Source: a virus
Direction: 5' to 3' (one strand)
DNA length: 33,417 bases
Virus record (IMG/VR): IMGVR_UViG_3300017992_000017
Coordinates: 1 to 33,417 of that record
Positions 24,999 through 32,841 of the stretch are shown piece after piece. The notes under the pieces were generated by a model. That model searched no databases. It was given only the letters and a program-made list of their open reading frames with translations, and was not told the origin of the DNA. Position numbers and translations under genes: made by a program. The first letter of the stretch is position 1. Each line of letters starts with the position of its first letter.

Positions 24999-26456
24999 GT
25001 GCATTTCATCGCTGGGGATCAATGGACCTGGATACACGGTTACGTACCTGGTGTGCTGGATGATGCGGTCAGCTGGAAGCCACACAACTTCTGGTTTGCT
25101 ACCGCCTACAAGAAAGGAAAGTGGGACGGACGCAAGCGACTGACGGAATATGACAGACGATCCTGTCTTTATAAATTCCCCTCCGGTCTCCTCCCCGACG
25201 TCCTCCAACTGCTGGACGACAGGAATCGGATCTACACGCTGGAGGACAAACGGACGACGGAGGTGACGACACCCCAGTACGACCTCCTCCCCGATATCCA
25301 CCTCGACCAGGGTAAGTACGCGTACCAGTCTTGTGCACTGGACGCGGCACTCTCAGCTGGCCGGGGGATCTTAAAATTACCAACCGGAGCTGGCAAAAGT
25401 GAGATTGGTGCCGCCATCTTCAAGTCGCTCAATCTCCCGGGGATCTGGCTGACGCACCGAACGAACCTCCTCTACCAGACTCGCGCACGACTTTCCGAAC
25501 GGTTGGGTCTTTACGTGGGGATTCTCGGGGACGGACAGTACGACTACCAGCCAATCACCGTGGCTATGGTCCAGACGCTCGACCGTAGAGTCCACGACAG
25601 TTTCCTCAAGACCCGTAAGGCGGTAATCGCGGACGAGTGCCATCACCTACCGGCCGATCAGTGGGTCGACAACATGGCGGCTATCCCTGCGCCGTATCGG
25701 TTCGGTCTTTCGGCAACCCCCCAGGAGTCCGGAGAGGGGATCTATCTGAAGGCGTGGACCGGTCCCGTGCTATATGAGATCTCCGTGACGGACCTGATCG
25801 ACCGTGACGTGCTGGTCAAGCCACGGATCTGGTTTGCTACGGTCGACAAACCCAAGATCCCTGCGTCGTCCGCGTGGGGAACCGTCTACAAAGAAGGGGT
25901 CACCAACAACCCGACTCGGCATGCTCTTATCCGGTCGATCCTCTGGCAGTTTCGTCGCGAAGAACGTCCAGCGATCTGTCTCGTGGCTCGTGTTGGTCAT
26001 GGAAGAACCCTTACGAAATACCTGGAGCGAGCAGGACTCCCCACGAAGTTTATCGAAGGCAAGGTTCCTCAGGCAGAACGGGAGGAGATCTTCGAGGATC
26101 TTCGTACTGGGGAGCTGGCTTGCGTCGTAGCCAATGCGCCGTGTGTTGGGGAAGGTACGGATCTTCCCTGGCTGTCAGCGATCGTCAATGCAACCGGTCT
26201 TCGGGGTGCCGGAAACCGGACGGATGGGGACGTGGGTCGTGACGTGATTCAGTTTCTGGGTCGTGGTCTGCGTTCTTCTCCCGGCAAGACGTACATGGAT
26301 TACGTGGACTTCTCCGATACGACACACAAGTACCTGGCCAAGGCGAGCGCCGAGCGGGTCAAGACGTTGGAGCGACAGGGGTACGCAGCGTACATCAAGT
26401 ACTGGAGTGACTATGCCGAGTTTGCGGGAGATGATTTGCGGTCCCATGTCGCGTGA
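24999..26456 (+). CDS. Superfamily 2 DNA helicase
   Basis: This 485-residue ATP-dependent helicase shows all main SF2 motifs: motif I LPTGAGKS (Lys133), motif Ia with GIWLTHRTNLLYQ, motif II DECH at 212-215, motif III SATP near residue 237, a second RecA domain with a LVARVGHG-type strand, and motif VI QFLGRGLR at 418-425. A 100-residue N-terminal region precedes motif I and may bind DNA. The group resembles UvsW/RecQ-like and type I-R-like phage helicases used in fork repair or recombination-linked replication. The start is a GTG at 24999 with GAGG at 24989-24992, directly after the promoter region. It leads the replication block. Confidence 0.92.
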   Translation: MHFIAGDQWTWIHGYVPGVLDDAVSWKPHNFWFATAYKKGKWDGRKRLTEYDRRSCLYKFPSGLLPDVLQLLDDRNRIYTLEDKRTTEVTTPQYDLLPDIHLDQGKYAYQSCALDAALSAGRGILKLPTGAGKSEIGAAIFKSLNLPGIWLTHRTNLLYQTRARLSERLGLYVGILGDGQYDYQPITVAMVQTLDRRVHDSFLKTRKAVIADECHHLPADQWVDNMAAIPAPYRFGLSATPQESGEGIYLKAWTGPVLYEISVTDLIDRDVLVKPRIWFATVDKPKIPASSAWGTVYKEGVTNNPTRHALIRSILWQFRREERPAICLVARVGHGRTLTKYLERAGLPTKFIEGKVPQAEREEIFEDLRTGELACVVANAPCVGEGTDLPWLSAIVNATGLRGAGNRTDGDVGRDVIQFLGRGLRSSPGKTYMDYVDFSDTTHKYLAKASAERVKTLERQGYAAYIKYWSDYAEFAGDDLRSHVA

Positions 26457-26466
26457 GGAGCTCGAG

Positions 26467-26688
26467 ATGCAGTTTGCTGAGCTCGCGGCACAGCATATTG
26501 CGTTGGTTCAGCTCCTCGTGGGGTGTGGCGCCTTCACGGCCACCGAGTATTCGCATGCGTGTATTGCGGCGCTGGGTGAGGTGGATCAGAGGTGCGCTGC
26601 GGAAAAGGTGGAGAGCATCCAGAGACTACGCGAGATGCTGGCCGAGGATCCCGAGCTGTCCTCCGTGTTGCGAGACCCGACTGCATGA
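26467..26688 (+). CDS. Small helical protein of unknown function
   Basis: This 73-residue protein starts at ATG 26467, which has AGGAG at 26456-26460 and a 6-base spacer. An in-frame ATG at 26446 would overlap the helicase gene and has no good site. The protein is entirely helical and mildly hydrophobic (IALVQLLVGCGAFTATEYSH), with a Glu-rich C-terminal half (VESIQRLREMLAEDPEL). No motif is recognised. It is coupled by ATGA to the next small gene and could be an accessory factor for the helicases around it. Confidence 0.65.
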   Translation: MQFAELAAQHIALVQLLVGCGAFTATEYSHACIAALGEVDQRCAAEKVESIQRLREMLAEDPELSSVLRDPTA

Positions 26689-26861
26689 TGTGTCCTTACT
26701 GTGAAGATTCGGGAGTGGACCTGACGACGGCTCAACCTTGTAAGCACTGTCTTATGGGTCTGCAACTAGAGAGCATGCTTGGGGGTGTGTTGCTGTTGTT
26801 CACCGTCCCCACCCCCCGTCTTTTGGCATACGAAGCGGCGATGAATCCTTCGGTGAATTGA
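26685..26861 (+). CDS. Small zinc-ribbon-like protein
   Basis: This 58-residue protein begins at ATG 26685, overlapping the previous stop (ATGA). It has two CxxC pairs, CPYC at residues 3-6 and CKHC at 19-22, spaced by 12 residues, the pattern of a DnaJ-like or rubredoxin-like zinc ribbon. A hydrophobic stretch (MLGGVLLLF) follows. Small zinc ribbons are common in phage early regions and may act as protein adaptors. The stop overlaps the next start by one base. Confidence 0.68.
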   Translation: MMCPYCEDSGVDLTTAQPCKHCLMGLQLESMLGGVLLLFTVPTPRLLAYEAAMNPSVN

Positions 26862-27355
26862 TGTCCGACCCGTTTACCAATTTCTCGGATGCAGACCGTC
26901 GCACGTTGGTGTTGGCCAGCGAGTATGAGCGTCTTCGGAGAAAGTGCGTCAACGGGTACTCCGGGTATCACGTGTTCGGGTGTGGGTTCGAGGAGCTGAC
27001 TACGGATGTGTGTAAGAACCCCAACTTCAAAGCACTCACGACCGTGCGCAAGTGGCTGGAGAAGGAGGGACTCACGGTTTCGTTGGACGAGATTCCGTGG
27101 AGAGCGTACCTCAAGTATCTCTTTTCTACGATCGAACCAAACGCACCCCAACCAGGACAGCTCAAGAACAAGATTGTCCTGCGCGAGTATCTAGCGGGTG
27201 GCTCGGAGACAGGGGAGCTTATCGAACCTGCACGTACGGGACAGGAGCTCGAGCGAATCTACAAGAAAGTGCTGCCGTCCTGGATCTCGGATAACCACGG
27301 GATGATGCGTGCGTTGGGACTCACGGACCTGGATCGATTGGATAACGACAAGTAA
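26861..27355 (+). CDS. Unknown protein between the two helicases, possible helicase-associated factor
   Basis: This 164-residue protein begins at ATG 26861 in a TGATG overlap; a TTG at 26858 in the same frame is less likely. It is mainly helical and basic in its first half (EYERLRRKCVNG, then FKALTTVRKWLEKEGLTV), with a KKVLPSWISDNHGMMRALGL ending. Its gene is coupled at both ends and lies immediately before the DnaB-like helicase gene (TAATG overlap). That position is where some phages keep helicase loaders or ssDNA-binding accessory proteins. No loader motif such as a Walker A is present, so the role is open. Confidence 0.68.
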   Translation: MSDPFTNFSDADRRTLVLASEYERLRRKCVNGYSGYHVFGCGFEELTTDVCKNPNFKALTTVRKWLEKEGLTVSLDEIPWRAYLKYLFSTIEPNAPQPGQLKNKIVLREYLAGGSETGELIEPARTGQELERIYKKVLPSWISDNHGMMRALGLTDLDRLDNDK

Positions 27356-28653
27356 TGCAACCTTTGTCTCACCTTTACGACCGTCATTTCCAGGCTGCTT
27401 TCGTGGCGTCCATGCTGCGTGACGGGGAGTTTTTGCAGAGCGTGGCGGCTGACGTACGGCCGGAGACATTCACGGACGAGGGGTTGCAGCGTGCCGTACG
27501 GTTGATCCAGCAGTTCTACCAGGAGCATAACGGAGCGCCGGATACCCTAGTCTTCAACGAGATGGCCAAGCTGGAGCAGGCCGGGACGTTACCTAAGGAG
27601 ATCCATAACACGCTGAAGCTGACGTTGGATAGTCTCTTTGCCGTCGAGCTGAACAACCGTCGCTACCTGCTGGACGAGTTTGCAAGGTTCCTGCGTCACC
27701 GGAAGGTCGCGGATACGTTACCTAAGTTTGTGGCGCAGGTGGAGGCGGGAGATTTCGAGACGGCCGAGGACTTGATGCGAGAGGTGTTTGCCTTCCGGCC
27801 GTCTCGTGAAACAGATCTCGGGAAGGAATACACCGAGGACGCCACCGAGAGAACCCTACGACGCCAGCGATCCGAAGACGACGCGTTCTGGTCGTTGATC
27901 CCGGAGCTCGACCAAGTCATCCCGGGTATCCGAAGAGGCCAGCTCGCGGTGTTGCAGTCCCAGAAGTCGTCGTTCGGGAAGACGGCCGCGATGGCTCTTC
28001 TGACACGGAGCTATCTGGTGCAGGGATACAAGGTGCTGATCTTCTCGTTGGAGGAGACGTTGCAGCAGTACGAGGACCGGCTCGATCAGGCCATCATGGG
28101 ATTACGTCTGGACGAGCTGGTTTACAAGGGTGGGGAGATCCAGGAGCGTCTCGGTGCTCTTCGGCAGCATGGGGGTGGTGTGTGGTTGAAGGAGCTGCCG
28201 GGACGTACGACGAAGATCTCGGACCTACGGCAGATCACCCGGATGATCGAGAACGTCCACGGGTTTCGTCCGGACGCTGTGATGATCGACTACTGCGACG
28301 TGATGGCTCCCGAGACGTCTGCTCTGCGTAGCGACTCTTATGCGACGGGTAAGGAGATCTACCAGGCGTTTCACGATTGGGTGCAGGAGGATCGTCTCGT
28401 TGGTTGGACGGCCATGCAGTCGAGTCGGGGAGCACACCAAGCCACCTATGCCGAGCAGGAGCACTCGTCCGGATCGATCGCCAAGGTTCAGATCGCGGAC
28501 GTGGTGATTTCGATCAACCGGACTGCGGAGGAACGGGAGGCTGGGATCACTCGGTTGTGGGTGGTGAAGGGACGGGAGTCGGCAGCACAGGTCGAGGTAC
28601 GGATCAACACGGACTTTTCACGCGGTCTCTTTTGGGTGCCAGGAAATGAGTGA
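27355..28653 (+). CDS. DnaB-like replicative helicase
   Basis: This 432-residue protein has the DnaB layout: a helical N-terminal domain (about 1-150, with FQAAFVASMLRDGEFLQ and PETFTDEGLQRAV), a linker, and a RecA-like ATPase. The Walker A region is QKSSFGKT at 203-210; the GKT is intact but the usual first Gly or Ala is Gln203. Then come IFSLEETLQQYEDR (motif H1a-like), Walker B AVMIDY with Asp312, and a TAMQSSRGA sensor strand followed by AKVQIADVVISINRT. It unwinds DNA at the fork together with the primase two genes downstream. The start overlaps the previous stop (TAATG). Confidence 0.88.
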   Translation: MQPLSHLYDRHFQAAFVASMLRDGEFLQSVAADVRPETFTDEGLQRAVRLIQQFYQEHNGAPDTLVFNEMAKLEQAGTLPKEIHNTLKLTLDSLFAVELNNRRYLLDEFARFLRHRKVADTLPKFVAQVEAGDFETAEDLMREVFAFRPSRETDLGKEYTEDATERTLRRQRSEDDAFWSLIPELDQVIPGIRRGQLAVLQSQKSSFGKTAAMALLTRSYLVQGYKVLIFSLEETLQQYEDRLDQAIMGLRLDELVYKGGEIQERLGALRQHGGGVWLKELPGRTTKISDLRQITRMIENVHGFRPDAVMIDYCDVMAPETSALRSDSYATGKEIYQAFHDWVQEDRLVGWTAMQSSRGAHQATYAEQEHSSGSIAKVQIADVVISINRTAEEREAGITRLWVVKGRESAAQVEVRINTDFSRGLFWVPGNE

Positions 28654-28882
28654 GAACGATCTGGAGTTGGTGGAGACGCAGGATCTGGTCCGTGAGCTAT
28701 TACATCGTTGTGAGCACGGGGTGGTCGGTCTGTTGTTTACGTCTCGACAAAACCAACTTGATTACATGTATCGCTGGACGGGGGGAATCTACGAGTCCAT
28801 AGGACTTGCTCATGATTTGGGTTCTTTTCTGTCGGGGGAGCTACGGCAGCGAACGGGCCCGTGGGATCCCCGAGGTACCTGA
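28646..28882 (+). CDS. Small acidic protein between helicase and primase genes
   Basis: This 78-residue protein starts at ATG 28646, eight bases inside the end of the DnaB-like gene, with AGGA at 28641-28644 very close upstream. The sequence is acidic at the N-terminus (SENDLELVETQDLVREL), contains HRCEHGVVGLLF, and ends in a polar tail. No fold or motif is recognised. Coupling on both sides (stop overlaps the primase start as TGATG) supports expression. It may be an adaptor between helicase and primase, but this is only suggested by position. Confidence 0.6.
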   Translation: MSENDLELVETQDLVRELLHRCEHGVVGLLFTSRQNQLDYMYRWTGGIYESIGLAHDLGSFLSGELRQRTGPWDPRGT

Positions 28883-29841
28883 TGCACGACCTGAAACAAG
28901 CAATCGCCGACTTCCCGATCGCACGGTGGCTCTCCGAGGTTGCCGGTGTGCCAGACACGGGTGGGAAGTACCTCTACGCCGACTGTCCTGTGTGTGGTGG
29001 GAAGGGAAAGCTGCTCGTACGGCGACAGAAGAAATCGTGTCTGTGCTTTCGTTGTGCTGATGCTGGCCACGGGAGAGACGTGTGGGGGGGACAAGGTGGG
29101 TTGCTGGACTTGATCCAGCTGTTGGAGAGCTGCACGAGGTACGAGGCGGCTCAGCGTGTCTTGGCTATGGCGGGGTGGCCTGAGGGAAGCGAGATCACCC
29201 CGACGTCCGATCGCTACGTGGACTGGCCAGAGGAGGCTATCCCGATCACCCTGGCTCGACCGGATCACCCTTCACGCATCCAGCTGAAGAACAGGGTCCT
29301 GGAGCACATGGAGGACCGGGTCTGGATCGCCGTGGACGGGGAGTATGCCGATCGTTGGATCCTACCGGTGTGGAGCAACGGCGAGCGTATGGGGTGGGAG
29401 GCCAAGAGCTATGCGAACGGTACTCCTAAGTCGCTCTTCCCCAAAGACTGGGACAAAGCATCCCACATCTACCAGACGCCAACTTGGGATCCAACACAGA
29501 ACTGGGTAGTGATCACCGAATCGATCTTTGACGCGGAGACGTTTGGCCACAACACGATCGGGATCTTCGGGTCGAGTCTAGGTCCGGGTCAGTTGGGGCG
29601 ACTCTTGGATCTTCGCGACAACGGGGTATCACAGCTCGTCTGGTGTCTGGATCAGGATGCCACCAAGAAAGCGGCCAGGATGATGCTTTCTAGGACGAGT
29701 CATTTTTTTGACAACTACTTCTGTCAATTACCGGTCGGCGAGGATCCCAACTCTCTTGGACGGTCACGGTGCTGGGAGGCCGTCAAGCGAGCCACCTACG
29801 TTTCCAGCGAGTTCGATTTCTTTCAGAAAAGTATAGTTTGA
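28882..29841 (+). CDS. DnaG-like primase with zinc-binding and TOPRIM domains
   Basis: This 319-residue protein makes RNA primers at the fork. The N-terminal zinc domain has CPVC (C35, C38) and CFRC (C55, C58), followed by GGQGGLLDLIQLLE, the usual end of a primase zinc domain. The TOPRIM domain shows VITESIFDA with Glu213, and CLDQDATKKA with Asp257 and Asp259 as metal ligands. The core is compact, so no C-terminal helicase-binding domain is present; the separate DnaB-like protein supplies unwinding. The ATG at 28882 has GAGG at 28872-28875, and an in-frame upstream start at 28861 is rejected. Its stop lies inside a regulatory repeat. Confidence 0.87.
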   Translation: MHDLKQAIADFPIARWLSEVAGVPDTGGKYLYADCPVCGGKGKLLVRRQKKSCLCFRCADAGHGRDVWGGQGGLLDLIQLLESCTRYEAAQRVLAMAGWPEGSEITPTSDRYVDWPEEAIPITLARPDHPSRIQLKNRVLEHMEDRVWIAVDGEYADRWILPVWSNGERMGWEAKSYANGTPKSLFPKDWDKASHIYQTPTWDPTQNWVVITESIFDAETFGHNTIGIFGSSLGPGQLGRLLDLRDNGVSQLVWCLDQDATKKAARMMLSRTSHFFDNYFCQLPVGEDPNSLGRSRCWEAVKRATYVSSEFDFFQKSIV

Positions 29842-29882
29842 GCGGTTGCCTTCCGAAACTATACCTTGTAGAATAGTTTCGG
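29831..29882 (+). promoter_or_regulatory. Promoter overlapped by inverted repeats before the exonuclease gene
   Basis: A sigma70-type promoter is visible: TTGCCT (29846-29851), a 17-base spacer and TAGAAT (29869-29874), which would place the start near 29881 and leave a leader of about 16 bases containing AAAGGA (29885-29890). Three copies of the GGTATAGTTTC motif lie over it: GTATAGTTT at 29831-29839, the exact reverse complement GAAACTATACC at 29855-29865, and ATAGTTTC at 29873-29880. CCGAAACTAT (29853-29862) pairs perfectly with ATAGTTTCGG (29873-29882), while GTATAGTTT (29831-29839) pairs with AAACTATAC (29856-29864). The two pairings exclude each other in RNA. A repressor site is the simplest reading; attenuation is possible. 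Confidence 0.72.
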
Positions 29883-29896
29883 TGAAAGGATTAGCG

Positions 29897-30796
29897 ATGC
29901 AGCTTTTGGTTGACGGACATCACTTGGCGTTTCGGCTCCGGTATTCTCGTGTCTGGGACCTCGCCACGAATGATGGACGGAGGAGCGGGGTGATCTACGG
30001 ATTCCTCCGATCCCTTGCCTACGCACGTCATGTGGCTGGCGCGACCGAGAGGGAAACGACCATCGTGCTGGACGGAGGTAGGAGCAAGAACCGGTTGGAG
30101 CTCTGTCCTGAGTACAAGTCCGGACGACGCAAGAAGGATCAGACCCCCGAGGACAAGGCGGATACGGAGGCGTTCTTCGCTCAGGTGGAGGAGTTGAAGC
30201 GAGCGTTACCATTGCTCGGGATACGGGTGGTGTGCGTGCCGGGTGTGGAGGCCGACGATCTCATTTCGATCTTTGCTCACTTCTACGGAAACCTCAAGAA
30301 GCGGGTTCTCATTTTTTCAGGTGACAAGGATTTTCATTCGATCGTTTCGGACTACATCTCCCTCTTTGTTCCAGATAACAGTGACCGCGAAGTCCAAGGA
30401 CCGGAGGAGATCCATGCGAAGTGGAACCTGTCCTCCGGTGAAGAGATCCTGCTGGCACGTGCGATCGAGGGGGATGCGTCCGATGCGATCCCGGGTGTAC
30501 CTAAGCTCGGAAAGAAGCGGGCGCAGAACATCGTGGCATGGCTGTCCTCCGGTGAGAAAGAGCCTCCTAGGGGACTGAAGAAGTGGGTCGACGTCTACCG
30601 GGAGAACACGGTGACCGTTGCCAGAAACCTCCAAATGATGCGTCTGCCTACTCGTTTCCAGAACAGTTTTCTCACGATTGAACAGGCAGAACAAGCGATT
30701 GAGCAGTTCCGTGTGGTGCCTGCTCGAGATCCGATGGCGTTTGCGGAGTTTTGTCGCGACTGGCAGATTCACCAGGAAGAGGGGGTGGGAGTATGA
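29897..30796 (+). CDS. 5'-3' exonuclease of the PolI N-terminal / FEN family
   Basis: This 299-residue protein removes RNA primers and flaps or degrades DNA from 5' ends. It shows LLVDGHHLAFR (Asp6), a CPEYKSGRR arch-like region, GVEADD at 116-121, SGDKDF around residues 141-146 (Asp143 and Asp145), and GDASDAIPG from Gly192, followed by the helix-hairpin-helix segment VPKLGKKRAQNIV. All expected metal-binding acidic residues appear present. The ATG at 29897 is preceded by AAAGGA with a 6-base spacer, and a promoter ends just upstream. An upstream in-frame start at 29846 falls inside the promoter and is rejected. The protein is a free exonuclease; no polymerase is fused. Confidence 0.9.
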   Translation: MQLLVDGHHLAFRLRYSRVWDLATNDGRRSGVIYGFLRSLAYARHVAGATERETTIVLDGGRSKNRLELCPEYKSGRRKKDQTPEDKADTEAFFAQVEELKRALPLLGIRVVCVPGVEADDLISIFAHFYGNLKKRVLIFSGDKDFHSIVSDYISLFVPDNSDREVQGPEEIHAKWNLSSGEEILLARAIEGDASDAIPGVPKLGKKRAQNIVAWLSSGEKEPPRGLKKWVDVYRENTVTVARNLQMMRLPTRFQNSFLTIEQAEQAIEQFRVVPARDPMAFAEFCRDWQIHQEEGVGV

Positions 30797-31323
30797 AGAA
30801 CGCTGAGGAAGTGTCTACGGTGTTGCAGGGAGGCTACTGGGGAATTGAGTATCCATTCGTGCAGTTGCTCCACAGTTATCTCGGGTCGTGGGAGGAGGCG
30901 CAAGACCAGGTGCGTACGTTTGCTTGGGAGGCGACCCGGAAGTTTGATCCGTCGCTGGGTTTTCAGTTCTCCACATTTCTGCGCGGACATCTACGTCTTG
31001 CGAGCTTGGCAGAGATTAAGCGGGTGTTGCGGTGGAGGAGGGGGCGGGAATTGCATCAGGACCCCGCGGACCTCGTGTCTGATCGTCGTGTCCTGGATCC
31101 CTGTGAGTGGGAAGAGTTCGTGAGTGCGTTGTCGGAGAGAACACGGAAGATCCTGGAGCGGCTTATCGGGTCGGCACGTAGCGTTGGGTTGGACACGGAA
31201 TCGGTGCTTTGGGAGGAGACCGTGGAGATGCTTGGCGAGGAGGTTTCCAGCCAAGACCTGTCGGACGGGTTAGTGGAGATTCGGTCCAAGGCACCTCAAT
31301 ATCTGGAGATGGTCGATGCTTGA
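30793..31323 (+). CDS. Sigma-70-like transcription factor
   Basis: This 176-residue protein is coupled to the exonuclease gene by ATGA. Residues about 33-75 resemble sigma region 2: EEAQDQVRTFAWEATRKFD, PSLGFQFSTFLRGHLRLA and SLAEIKR, where the KFDP-x-GFQFSTF block is the strongest sign. A basic stretch (RVLRWRRGRE) follows, and LSERTRKILERLIG near residue 112 could be a reduced region 4-like helix. It probably steers RNA polymerase to phage promoters, as described for phage sigma-like factors. A full region 4 is not visible. The next gene overlaps by 8 bases, and its product may work with this one. Confidence 0.7.
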   Translation: MKNAEEVSTVLQGGYWGIEYPFVQLLHSYLGSWEEAQDQVRTFAWEATRKFDPSLGFQFSTFLRGHLRLASLAEIKRVLRWRRGRELHQDPADLVSDRRVLDPCEWEEFVSALSERTRKILERLIGSARSVGLDTESVLWEETVEMLGEEVSSQDLSDGLVEIRSKAPQYLEMVDA

Positions 31324-31681
31324 GCAGTGTTCTACGTGTAAGGCGTGGGTGATGGCGGATTGTCAGTTTGGGTACTGTTGTCGTCGTGCGCCTACTGAGA
31401 ATACGAACGGGTGTGAGAAGCCTTGGACGCGGACGCAGCAAGACTGGTGGTGCCACGAATATGTCCCACCCGAACCGTCCCGGGAGGTGCTGGAGACGGA
31501 TCTTCCTATGCTCCAGTTGACTCCAGCAACCCGTCTCCTCTGCCAGAAACTTCACCTGCATACGGTGGAGGAGATCACACTCGTGGGTCGTCTCGCGTTT
31601 TCGGTGACCGGGGATCGAAATGCAGCTGCGGCGATCCAGGAGCTGTCTCGTGTTCTTGAAAAACTGGGGGTGAAGTGGTGA
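31316..31681 (+). CDS. Cys-rich zinc-like domain fused to an RNA polymerase alpha-CTD-like domain
   Basis: This 121-residue protein starts inside the end of the sigma-like gene. Residues 1-50 hold CSTC (C5, C8), C16, C21, C22, C33 and WWC at 44-46, with CRRAP and PWTRTQQDWWCHEY: a small Cys-rich module found as a stand-alone phage protein. Residues about 60-121 match the pattern of the C-terminal domain of the RNA polymerase alpha subunit (LTPATRLLCQKL, LHTVEEITLV, AIQELSRVLEKLGV), two helix-hairpin-helix-like units used for DNA and activator contacts. Overlap with the sigma-like gene suggests a shared transcription task. The similarity is by eye and should be treated as probable. Confidence 0.68.
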   Translation: MLEQCSTCKAWVMADCQFGYCCRRAPTENTNGCEKPWTRTQQDWWCHEYVPPEPSREVLETDLPMLQLTPATRLLCQKLHLHTVEEITLVGRLAFSVTGDRNAAAAIQELSRVLEKLGVKW

Positions 31682-31704
31682 GACCGACCGTTTGTGGAGG
31701 ACGC

Positions 31705-32184
31705 ATGAGCATAGGACCCAACGACCACCCAAAACCTGCCAACACCGGGTCGCTCCAGGTTGCTGCCTTGACGGCTCTCTACTCGGTCTGGCCAACGTGT
31801 CCCCCGGAGATCGCCAAACGGTTCGTGAAGGATCGGCTGGGGATTGAGCTGGATGGTCAAGTCCTTCTCGTGGCGTTGGAGAAACTGGGACTGGCCGTCG
31901 CGGAGGATCCAAACACTGAGTACTACCGGCTCTTTGTGGAGTGCGAGTTGCTCCAGGACGTTTGTCGGTTCGGGGTTTCGGGTAAGTCGACGGCGGCGTA
32001 CGTGGAGCATGTGGCTCATATCGCGAAACACCAGCTCAGACTCCCCAAAGACCTGGTGGCGCAGTGGGTTGGCGAGCACATGCAGCAGCTCGCCGGGAAG
32101 AAACATGAGTTGGCGGCTCTGCGGAAGCGAGCTCTTGAGTGTAAACAGAAACTACGTGAGATGGAGATGACTGAATGCTGTTAG
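31705..32184 (+). CDS. Unknown helical protein upstream of thyX
   Basis: This 159-residue protein is assigned to ATG 31705, which has GGAGG at 31696-31700 (4-base spacer); a GTG at 31678 that overlaps the previous stop (GTGA) is an alternative that would add nine residues. After a polar start it has a compact helical region (LQVAALTALYSVWPTCPPEIAKRF, LLVALEKLGLAVAEDP) that could form a winged-helix-like fold, and a long C-terminal coiled coil rich in Lys, Glu and Leu. No enzyme motif is seen. The end overlaps thyX by 10 bases. Confidence 0.66.
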   Translation: MSIGPNDHPKPANTGSLQVAALTALYSVWPTCPPEIAKRFVKDRLGIELDGQVLLVALEKLGLAVAEDPNTEYYRLFVECELLQDVCRFGVSGKSTAAYVEHVAHIAKHQLRLPKDLVAQWVGEHMQQLAGKKHELAALRKRALECKQKLREMEMTECC

Positions 32185-32840
32185 TCAAGCCGGGGTTTGA
32201 GATTCTAACGGACGTCGACCCGATCGCCATACTCAAGCGGATCGAGGTGGCTGGACGTACCTGCTACAAGAGCGATGACAAGATTACGGAGGACTCGGGC
32301 AGGAAGTTCGTGGCCATGCTCGTTAAGCGGGGTCACGAGTCGGTCCTGGAGCACGAGTTGGTTACCGTGAAGTTCATCGTGGATCGTGGTGTGTCTCATG
32401 AGCTGGTCCGTCACCGGTTGTGCGCGTTTAGCCAAGAGAGCACCCGGTACTGCGACTACAAGGGTGGGGTCGCGTTTGTCATTCCCCCGTGGTGCAACAT
32501 CAGTGCGGGGGATTGGGGGACGAACCATGCAAGAACGCTGGCACAGGTATTCCAGACACCGGCAGAAGTTGAGTGGCATCAGGCAATGTATCAATCGGAG
32601 GAGCGGTACACCCATCTCCGTGATCTCGGTTGGTCTCCTCAACAAGCTCGCTCCGTTCTCCCCAACTCTCTCAAGACCGAAGTCGTCACCACAGCCAATC
32701 TCCGGCAGTGGCGACATATCCTTCGCATCCGGACGACCAACGCGTGTCACCCTCAAATGACCGAGGTGATGCGGCCGTTGCTCCTCCGGTTTCAAGAGCT
32801 GTTACCCGAGATCTTTGGCGATATTTCAAGGGAGTGGTGA
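32175..32840 (+). CDS. thyX: FAD-dependent thymidylate synthase ThyX
   Basis: This 221-residue enzyme makes dTMP from dUMP using methylene-tetrahydrofolate, FAD and NAD(P)H. The diagnostic ThyX signature RHR-x7-S is present as RHRLCAFSQES at residues 79-89, followed by TRYCDY. Earlier HESVLEH and later LPNSLKTEVV, then NLRQWRHILRIRTT-type segments are also typical. Length is normal for the family. The ATG at 32175 lies within the last codons of the previous gene. ThyX in a phage raises thymidylate supply for DNA synthesis; its presence at the end of the replication block fits that task. Confidence 0.95.
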   Translation: MLLVKPGFEILTDVDPIAILKRIEVAGRTCYKSDDKITEDSGRKFVAMLVKRGHESVLEHELVTVKFIVDRGVSHELVRHRLCAFSQESTRYCDYKGGVAFVIPPWCNISAGDWGTNHARTLAQVFQTPAEVEWHQAMYQSEERYTHLRDLGWSPQQARSVLPNSLKTEVVTTANLRQWRHILRIRTTNACHPQMTEVMRPLLLRFQELLPEIFGDISREW

Positions 32841-32841
32841 T

